From Haliclona indistincta (taxonomy: Eukaryota > Porifera > Demospongiae > Haplosclerida > Chalinidae), in NCBI GenBank assembly GCA_964017065.1, contig OZ024790.1, forward strand, positions 3,528,631 through 3,592,630: DNA of 64,000 bases, read 5' to 3'. Under the pieces are notes generated by a model. It searched no databases. It saw nothing but the letters and a program-made list of their open reading frames with translations, and was not told the DNA's origin. Both the position numbers and the translations under genes were made by a program. Shown piece by piece: positions 56,127-64,000 of the stretch. Each line of letters starts with the position of its first letter. The first letter of the stretch is position 1.

Positions 56127-57710
56127 TAGGCACGCGAGGTCAACTTTCGCTAGTTCAACTGTTACGAGATCGACTCTTACGAGATCAACTCTCTCCAGAT
56201 CAACTCTTCACCAGATCAACTCGTACGGAATCAACTCTCACTGAATCAATGATCACAGGATCAACCGTCGCGAATTCAACTGCTCGAAATCAACAATCAC
56301 GAAAACCAACTGTTACAGAGTCAACTTTCACAGAGATCAACCGCACGAAATCAACTACTGACATGATCGCATGTGGGATGGATTAAGTTCACCCATAGAT
56401 GTACTGTAAATCTATGCTATGGTTCACCCAATCTGAAGTGCGGTTGTGTTACTTCACGTTCGTTATTCCTCGGTGGGCGGAGCCACGAGGAATACAGTAT
56501 TCGTGTTGTCATTCTGTCATTCATTCATTCTGTCAGTCTGTCGCAACGATTTCTCGTCGCTCGCTGAAAAATAATCGCTGAAAATAGCAACACGGGTAGA
56601 AATCGATACTTGCTCGGATTTGAATTGTCAGAAGTTTGATTTTAAAGCTTAGTGCGTAAGTTACCGCGTGAATTGCTCACGGCTGGTTCGGTTTTGTAGC
56701 GCACGCTGAAAGTTAAGCTCTGAAACTAGCAAAGTTAAGCTCTGAAACTAGCAGTGCAAGTAGAACACGGTATTATCTCGCTTTAGAACATATGAAAACT
56801 TTATACGAAGCTTAGTTCGTGAGTTATGGCGCTATTTGCTCACTTTGTTAACGTTGCTGGTGATCTGGACTTTTCCAAAGGCAAAGCTGTCCACAGTTGA
56901 CTGCCTAGAAGCTGATAGGTTAGAATTTTACTACACGATAGCAGCGCAGGTCCAGAGAAATTGTGTAAGCAAGCTATGGAAGCTATCTCGCTCGTGTTTA
57001 GTATGCATGGGCTGTACTACTGAACATTGTAGACACGCCTAGTTGAATGGTTAGCACAGATTGGCTTCTAATTGCTTAACTAAAGCACTGCATTGTGATA
57101 GCTGTACAGAAATCCAGTATACATGCATCTGCAGTTGCTGTGTTTGTGGAATGGTGGATAGTTGTGTTTGTGGATATAGTGTCATTCCACCGAGGCATCC
57201 GCACCTTAGGTGCTTCATTGCTATGGTATTCACGTGCTAAACAAAACTAAATCTTAAACCCAAGACCTTAAAACACTTAGCCTAACTGCGAAAAGCCAGG
57301 AGGGTCTTCCTAACTAAGGATCGTCGGGAGGGTCTTCCTAACTAAGGATCGTCGGGAGGGTCTTTCTAACTAACCAAAAAATTTATTACGTTAATAAAAA
57401 TTAAAGAAATAGTAGTAAATAATAATTATTATGATAAACTAAGTGCCACACCTACGAATAATAAACTAAGTGCCAGGTTGATTTCGTAACAGCAAAGTTG
57501 ATCCCGTAAGAGTTGACTGTTGCTAAAGTTGATTCTGTGATAGTAGTCTTCGCGAGAGTTGATTCTGTACTAGTTGACCTCGTTAGAGTTGACTTTGTAC
57601 GAGTTGATCTCGTAAAGTTGATGTGGTGAATAATTGACCTCTTGACTCTTGAGAGTAAGAGTTGAATTCGCGAAGTTGACCTCACGACAAGTTGACCTCG
57701 CGTGCTACAC
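56127..57710. mobile_element. Second copy of the composite element, with shared nested insertions
   Basis: Nearly identical to 39477-42650 at both ends and across the nested GCCTCGG element (56463-57215) and GGATCGTCGGGAGGGT block. It lacks the 1177-bp insertion and the 287-bp MITE of the first copy and has only about two CATT units. No matching target duplication is visible (flanks GGGAGACA and AAAATTTG). Confidence 0.8.
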
Positions 57711-57720
57711 CCAAAATTTG

Positions 57721-58330
57721 TTTTACGCTGTGGCTCCGGTCCCGGCAACGGGATCGACCTTTCCATGGTTGCAGTCCCGGCAACGGGATTTTAATAGCAA
57801 ATGGGTCGATCCCGGCAACGGGATCGACCTTTCTATAGTTGCAGTCCCGGCAACGGGATTTAGGAGGTCCTAGCTACTAAACCCAAGACCCTAAAAACCT
57901 TCGCTGCTAACTGAGCAAACTCGGGAGGGTGTCCTAACCCGGGCCTTCGGCCCTTGGTAAGCCTAAGGATCGTCGGGAGGGTCGTCCTAACCCGGGCCTT
58001 CGGCCCTTGCATGATACGCCTAAGGATCGTCGGGAGGGTCGTCCTAACAGGGCCTTCGGCCCTTGGTAAGCCTAAGGAACGTCGAGCATTTAGCTAAAAA
58101 CTTACACGCTTAGTGTAAGTCTGCAGAAAAAAAAAACAAAAAAAAACGCATAGAGCAAGAATCGAACGCAGAACACTGTATTACAAGCCACAATACTAAA
58201 CCGCTGAGCCACCGGAACCTGCTGGCTGATCCATGCTACAAACAAGCCTTTATATTACCAGTGCCGGTACTATAAGATTAAGATAGAACGGTCGATCCCG
58301 TTGCCGGGACCGGAGACACAGCGTTTATCT
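57721..58330. mobile_element. Element with CCCGGCAACGGGATCGACC inverted ends
   Basis: Left end ACGCTGTGGCTCCGGTCCCG and right inverse CGGGACCGGAGACACAGCGT. The left end has four GTCCCGGCAACGGGAT units. Inside are the GGATCGTCGGGAGGGT hairpin block (57870-58090) and a tRNA-like segment. Flanks give no clear target duplication. Confidence 0.7.
58138..58225 (-). repeat. tRNA-derived (SINE-like) segment
   Basis: On the minus strand GGTTCCGGTGGCTCAGCGGT holds an A box (TGGCTCAGCGG) and GCGTTCGATTCTTGC a B box at tRNA-like spacing. The acceptor stem ends do not pair (GGTTCCG versus TATGCG), and A-rich sequence follows. A tRNA relic or SINE head, not a functional tRNA. Confidence 0.65.
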
Positions 58331-58584
58331 TATAGCACCCTCGGTCTTGATAGTCACTATTAGTATAGTATAGTAAAGTGCCACATCAGGTAATGTATAT
58401 GAATGTCTTGAGCATTGACACTTGTACGAGGGTGATGATACTTGCTTTGTATAGTAGTTCAATAGTTCATTTTTCAAATTATTAGGGAGACACGGACGGT
58501 AGCTGCACGGTAGTGTCTATTTTGTCATTGTAGTGGTCAATGTCGTAACAAGCTCCGCCCAGTATTACCAGAACGTGACAAGCG
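58331..58584. promoter_or_regulatory. Upstream region of the ABCA-type gene
   Basis: No ORF. By position this includes the 5' UTR and promoter. A piece resembling repeat R1's end (TTAGGGAGACACGGACGGTA) is at 58483. Confidence 0.35.
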
Positions 58585-61500
58585 ATGGCTGCTGGTCGTC
58601 TCAGACAGCTACGGATGCTGCTATGGAAGAACTGGCTCTTTAGCGTGAGAGTAAACAGTATCTATACTGAATTATGCTGACCTCTTGGTGTACATTTTCT
58701 TGTAGCTGCGCAGGTGGAAATCTACATTGTTCCAACTCGTGGTTTCCAGTTTATCCCTATTTATTGCGAAAGCTAATTTGCTACAGTCGCAAGTGGACTT
58801 TTTCAAGGATGATCTAAGCCCCAGTGTGACTTCATTGGGTGCCTATCCTAAGTGTAAGGTGTGTTTGTTAGCAAACAAGTGTTCTAAGAGCACATACAAC
58901 CACATCCTGGGTAAAAAGATACGCTAACTAGTGCACTGATACTGTACATTTGTAAATCGATCGACAACGAAATGCGAATTAATCTTACCATAGTGTAGGC
59001 CTTGCTGGAAATTAAGCTGAGGACAAATTAAAACTCGTCCATATTTAATGTGTTCAATATAATTCCTGTGGCTTGGATACTGTTGTGTTGTGCTTGGCAA
59101 TTGGCTCTTACGATGTACCAGCAGTTCTTTTTAGCTGCCAGATAAAATACATCGTATGTCCAGCTTTCAATTATTCAAATAACAAGTGATGGTGAAAACA
59201 TAACACTCTGGTACTGGGTACATTGTGTTGACTGTGAGCAAAATGTGTGTACTTTCTCAGGCTCGCTCATGCTCATGATCACCAGCATTTTACATCTGAT
59301 ACCCAGCATTGTTGACATGTCTAGCACAAAAAAACACAGAACTTGAGCATTGCCAGTTGTTAGCAGTTAGTGCAGGGTGACTAAAACAATTTTGCGAATT
59401 ACATAAAAATAAAGAAGAGATTTCACAAAACCCTCGGCGTGTCATGCATATAGTGTTAGCTCCCTATTTTTGGTTTGCAGCAGGAGCCTGTTAGAATTGG
59501 AGCAGCTAATATTAGTGCCTACCTGCTAGCTATGTAGTGCTAACCAGAAGACGGCAAAGTGTTGACCACAAGGTGTGTCACAAGGGCGTGACCATTAACA
59601 CGTAGATAGCCATTTGGTCTTTCTTGAGATGTCTATGCACCCTCAGAGCTTTCCCAGTTTAGATGGAATCTACAAGTACGTACAAGGTAGTCTACTATGA
59701 GTCCTTCTGACGTCTAAGATGGCCGTCGAGGTGAGCCAGCAATAACTCAAGAATGAAGGCACTTTAGCAAAATCCATGAGTGTCATTGCAAGCCATTGCT
59801 GTGCTTATCATGCTCATAACCTTACCAGCGCGTAGAAGTGATCACTGATCTCTGCAGTTCGATGGGCAAAAGGAACAAATGACAGAACAAGTACCGTAAC
59901 CCTCGCGCATGCACCGAAGGTTAATAATATTGAGATATTATTAACCTTCGGTTACGGGCCTTAGCATGGTTACGGGCCTTAGCATTACATTCATTTTAGC
60001 ATTACATTCCTGTCCACTGTAGTACATGATGGTACCATTTTTAAACTCTGTGACACTTATTACCGTATAGCGGGTAATTTTGGCGGGAGGAAACTTTGGC
60101 GAATTTGGCGAATCGTTAAGCATTCGCCAAAATAAAATTCGCCAAAATCTGCTTTTTCTATTGCAGTAATACGTGAGACAGGCTCTTGACGCCAAAATTA
60201 AATTCACCAAAACGCAAAATCTGGGTCATTTGCCAAAATTTTGACCCTCCAAAATTACCCGCTATACGGTATGCCTCGGTGGGCGGAGCCACGAGGCATA
60301 CAGTAATCATGCGTGTCTGTCTGTGTGTGTGTCTGTCTGTCCGCTCTAGTTATGAAAGACGGCGAAGAATCAGCTGGTGGTAAGTGCAATATAGACAGAG
60401 CACGTTAATAGCTCGAACTTGATGGTCTTAGATTTTTTAATTAAAGCTTTGTTCGTGAGTTATGGCGTGATTTGCTTTGTTTACCGTTGCTGGCGATCTG
60501 GACTTCTCCGAAGTCGAATGTGTCCATGGTTAACTGGTTAGTAGATTGTAGGTTTGATCTGGACTACAGGATAGCGTGGCAGGTCCGAACAAAAATCAGC
60601 AAAACCAAAAAAAAGCTAGCTGCTACAAGTTAAGCATGGCTGCTTTGTGCACGCCCAGCTAACTATTACCAAGGGCGTATAGAGAAAGAGGGCATGCAAC
60701 CGTCTATCACTCCCGTAGGATAGCGAAATATTTATTGTTACTAAAATTAGAAGTTACGCCCATCAATTACTGACGTAGCAAAAAGTAGGCGGTAACAAAT
60801 GACGCATAAATATATTTTCAGATCTATGAACCAGTCAACCAGCCTACCTACGCCGCGCCTAGGCAACGTGTCCCGCGATCTCAGGCACAGCTAGCGACGC
60901 ATACCAGTCCGCCGGTGTTCTCCTGGCGCCTTTGCCGTCTACGTGTTTGAATAGTGCAATGGCCTCCAGCTTGAAGAATGCGTGACTAGTGTGCCTTCCC
61001 TCGCACATTTAGCAACAAGCAATCGTCTGGCGGTTACAGACAAGGAGACAAGGGCGATCAGCTACTACTGTCACTACGTCGCCGTTTAGATACAGGTGTA
61101 CCAGCTGGCTACCTGTACTACCCATTTCTGCACTCTCCGCATACGCTCTGACGTATGCACTGTATATTAAAAGTATACGGAGTTTAATTGATGTTTATTT
61201 TTAGTAACAATAAATATTTCGCTATCCTAAGGGAGTAATTGACAGTTGCATGCCCTCTTTCTCTACACGCCCTTGCTATTACACTGTGGTAGCATACTAT
61301 TGGCTTCTGTTATTTTTGCCAGCTTGTATGACCATTGTACTTTATAAATATGTTACAATCATCATCTGCTGATGGATTAGCTGTATGTAGTTGCTGTGTG
61401 TTGACGGTCAAAGCATGTCCAGTGTACAGTATGCATGCAATTCCACCGAGGCATCTGCACCATGGTACTTCATTATATCATGTTCATTTCATTTTAAAAC

Positions 61501-62492
61501 TGTTATTTGCTATTAACATTTTGCATTCTCAGGAATGGAATAATCAAAACTGCACATCAGTTGTTGCTATGGGATTTGTGAGTCAATATTCTACTGTATT
61601 GATTCCTAGATACACATTCTTGTCCGCTTTTAATCCTCTTCAGAATCTCTCTCGACCATTTGCATACCTAGACCTCCCCAACACTAACTTTTCCAACTTT
61701 GCTGACTTAATTTCATTAGCTGAAAAACTACAACTATCAAGAGATGCTCAAGACTGTGTTTCCAAAGTGTTGAATGAGACTGTCAAAAGTAGCTGCAGTA
61801 TACTGTATTAACCTACACTCAAGTTTAATTAAATCTGTGTTTTCTCATACACAGTTACAGGTCTTGATGAGTCAGATATTGTCAACAATGCCAGTATTAG
61901 AAGCTCTGTTTTAACACTGGTAAACTTGCAGCATACTAAAAATCAAACAGCAACAGTAAGTCACTTTGCCATTCCTTTATTTTACTTGTATTATCTTGCT
62001 CAATTCTAGGCATTAATTTTCTTTGATTGTTACATAGACACCAAGTTTGCTCAATCTACAGTACTTATGGACTTTTAGCATTAATTTTTTCCCAATAGTT
62101 CTCCTGCTAAATCCAGACTCAACTACACTATCATATACAATGCCTCGAGAGCATTCAAGTTACAGCAGCTAGAGCTTGGTTCATCTGATAAACCTGATGG
62201 AAGAGCAGGTTTGTCTAGCTACTGGACAGGGAGTGTACATGTAATGGTAGCTATGTGTGCTCTTCAGAGATACAGATTGCCATCGACACAGCTTTTATGA
62301 GAATTGTTCATCCTAATTTAACCACTCTGAATATATCAGTCAGTGCCGGCAATTATCCCAAGCTGTTTAGACATCGATCAGAAGAAATCGAGGAAGTGAG
62401 CCTGAACTAGCTTCTAAAAGTTATCTCTATTCTACTGCTACTTTCAGGCAACCATTCTTGCTTTCCTTTTGTGTAATGCCATCACTTTCCAA
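58585..62492 (+). CDS. ABCA-type ABC transporter, N-terminal part (eight exons)
   Basis: Exons 58585-58644, 58706-58858, 61533-61788, 61855-61955, 62010-62044, 62099-62208, 62268-62395 and 62448-62492 join in one frame (888 nt, 296 codons) with GT-AG introns. The start MAAGRLRQLRMLLWKNWLFS joined to LRRWKSTLFQLV is the N-terminal signature of ABCA-subfamily full transporters, leading into membrane helix 1. Later exons give a large outside loop with NCT and NAS motifs, ALIFFDCYIDT, SRLNYTIIYNASRAFKL and EIQIAIDTAFMRI, matching the ABCA loop pattern before helix 2 (ATILAFLLCNAITF). ATP-binding domains are not in the window, so the gene must continue right or be truncated. The donors at 58859 and 62045 are chosen for frame and are less certain. 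Intron 2 (about 2.7 kb) is filled with transposons. Confidence 0.65.
58930..60060. repeat. Intronic sequence with CCCTCGGCG-type repeat
   Basis: About 59420-59950 is another copy of the repeat at 4.5-5.2 and 39.6-40.8 kb (AAAACCCTCGGCGTGTCATG, CAAGATGGCCGTC-like block). It ends in a partial hairpin. The rest is unassigned intron. Confidence 0.6.
60063..60269. mobile_element. 207-bp MITE with TA target duplication
   Basis: Inverted ends CCGTATAGCGGGTAATTTTG and inverse, flanked by TA (60061-60062, 60270-60271). Interior has repeated TTCGCCAAAAT motifs. It abuts the GCCTCGG-family element that starts at 60270. Confidence 0.85.
60270..61480. repeat. GCCTCGG-family element interrupted by a 606-bp element
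   Basis: From TATGCCTCGGTGGGCGGAGC to CCACCGAGGCATCTGCACCA. The body matches the copy at 62888-63675, which lacks the insertion. Confidence 0.8.
60670..61275. mobile_element. 606-bp inverted-repeat element, 7-bp target duplication
   Basis: About 70-bp inverted ends (CAAGGGCGTATAGAGAAAGA and inverse; inner AGCGAAATATTTATTGTTAC). CTATTAC flanks both sides (60663-60669, 61276-61282). The sister element at about 63464-63480 shows the uninserted sequence. No coding capacity. Confidence 0.85.
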
Positions 62493-62887
62493 GTAAGTTA
62501 CATGTTTTAGATACAGTAAGCGGCTAGATAACCTAGCCCTCTAAACCGGACACCCATCCGCATTAGGCCGTTCTCAGGAGTAATGACTTTCATGAGTTTA
62601 GGGTAGAGCAAGTATAGAATAGCTGCGTGGCTAGCGTGCTACTGTAACATCTTTATGGCATCTTGGATAACTTGGCTTGCTGTTTTCTAGGCTGTAGCAT
62701 TGGTTCCCTTGCTCGAGAAGCAATGTAGAGTCGTTCGTCATCGTCATTCGTTCATCGCCCACACAAGAAGCAACCACCGCTAGTCTTGCATCGCTATGCT
62801 CAATTGCCACTACAAACCCCGTGTAACAGCATCGATCCCATGGCCTGGCGTCTTTTGTCCACACTGAGGTGTTGTTTACTGTAATTT
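62493..62887. other. No gene seen
   Basis: Downstream of the last recognised ABCA exon. Probably intron. Confidence 0.35.
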
Positions 62888-63675
62888 TGCCTCAGTGGGC
62901 GGAGTCACGAGGCAAACTTACAGTAATATTGTGTGTGTGTCTGTCTGCTCTAGTTTGAAAGACGGCAAAGAATCAGCTGGTGGTAAGTGCAATATCGACA
63001 TAGTTTAAGGTCACTATTATTGGCGGGCACAAAATGTTGCGATTTTACAAAATCTTTGAATTGGCGAGTACTAATTTTAGCGTTTCCTTAAAATTTCTAA
63101 ACCATGTAATACAATTTGGCGTGTACTATTTTTAGCGATTATGATTTCATCGCTAAATTCGCTAAAATTAGTACCTGCTAATAATAGTAACATTAAGGTA
63201 AAGCGTTAATAGCTCGAACTTGATAGTCTTAGGTTTTTGAATTAAAGCTTTGTTCGTGAGTTATGGCGTGATTTGCTTACTTTGTTTGCCATTGCTGGCG
63301 ATCTGGACTTCTCCGAAGTCGAATGCGTCCATGGTTAACTGGCTAACAGATTGTAGGCTTGATCTGGAGTACATGATTGCGTGACGGGTCTGGATAAAAT
63401 TGAGCATAAACCAGAAAAAGTTGCTACAAGCATGGCTGTGTGCTTGCCTTTGTACACGCCAAGCTAATTATATTATTACACTGTGGTGGCATACTATTGG
63501 CTTCTGTTATTTTTGCCAGCTTGTATCAATAGCTTGCATCTTACTTTATGAATCTGTTACAATTATCATCAGCTGATGGAATAGCTGTAGTTGCTGTGCG
63601 TTTGTCAAAGCATGTCCGGTGTGCAGTATGCGTGCTACCCCACCCAGGCATCTGCACCATTGGTGCTTCATTTGG
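62888..63675. repeat. GCCTCGG-family element
   Basis: From TGCCTCAGTGGGCGGAGTCA to CCACCCAGGCATCTGCACCA. It carries the small MITE at 63009-63192. Confidence 0.8.
63009..63192. mobile_element. 184-bp MITE between TTAA sites
   Basis: Imperfect inverted ends GGTCACTATTATTGGCGGGC and TGTTACTATTATTAGCAGGT (inverse), flanked by TTAA (63005-63008, 63193-63196). The sister copy at about 60396 lacks it. TTAA flanks suggest a piggyBac-type target. Confidence 0.65.
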
Positions 63676-64000
63676 GACTGGCTTTCGCGTCCGTATTATG
63701 GAATAGCGGAGCGAACCGAACGCCATTTTTTGTTGTAGATATAATAATTATTATAGTGAAATCAGTGCTTGTCAACTGGATTTAGTTCTCCTTTGGCTGA
63801 CCAATCCAATTGCAGAATTAAATTGAAGTATGGTAAAGTAAATCGTCTTTCCTATAGGACACAACCAAATCTTATTTATTTGTTGTTTTTTTGAGCTAGG
63901 AAGGTTCCAGTATATAAATTTCATGTGATTTGCTTTGTTTGTGGGCTTGTGTATGTATGTATTAGGGCTGCAATGAGTGCTGTTTACACATAACCGAATA
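63676..64000. other. No gene seen
   Basis: AT-rich, no exon with convincing splice context. Confidence 0.35.

Overview
This is a repeat-rich, AT-rich eukaryotic window. Short GT-AG introns (54-126 bp in the resolvable models), metazoan transposon classes (BEL/Pao retrotransposon, Academ-like element with a RecQ-type helicase, Mutator-like element, many MITEs) and an ABCA-type transporter all point to an animal. I suspect a sponge-like early-branching metazoan, but the sequence alone does not prove the species. One 200-base assembly gap (37628-37827) is present.

Host genes fall in three places. (1) A cluster of lineage-specific, unrecognised multi-pass membrane protein families occupies 0-27 kb. 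It contains two divergent gene pairs. Each has a leftward gene with a signal peptide, a Cys-containing ectodomain and (where complete) a polytopic C-terminal half (763 to beyond the left edge; 20834-18797), and a rightward eight-segment membrane protein (1674-2873; 23463-24818). Decayed relatives lie between and beside them: a 5'-truncated, frameshifted copy of the rightward gene (12661-13678), a fragment of the leftward family (14880-15110) and a fragment of a third family (26035-26440). (2) The intact-looking member of that third family is at 48998-46558. It has a Pro/Gln-rich N-terminus and is split by a 234-bp palindromic MITE. (3) The first part of an ABCA-type ABC transporter can be assembled from eight exons across 58585-62492, with transposons in its large intron.

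Mobile DNA explains most of the rest. 6.9-12.66 kb is an Academ-like element with a 481-aa RecQ-like helicase convergent with a DUF6589-type presumed transposase broken by two frameshifts. 26471-29980 is a Mutator-like element with matching inverted ends and a perfect 9-bp target duplication; its empty site survives at about 13.98-14.06 kb. It carries a zinc-finger/FLYWCH-like/OTU-like gene. 34.05-37.63 kb is a BEL/Pao pol region. 39477-42650 is a nested composite element flanked by a 9-bp duplication, and most of it is copied at 56.13-57.71 kb. Several MITE families can be defined with target duplications or with empty-site paralogues inside the window. They include palindromes up to 1.1 kb. 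A family ending in a GCCTCGG palindrome recurs at least ten times, five of them in tandem at 15.2-18.5 kb.

The most interesting biology is the clustered, rapidly duplicating membrane protein families in divergent pairs. Their members show domain-level repeats, promoter duplication, pseudogenes and transposon disruption, which is the pattern expected of a fast-evolving receptor-like locus. Function is unknown.
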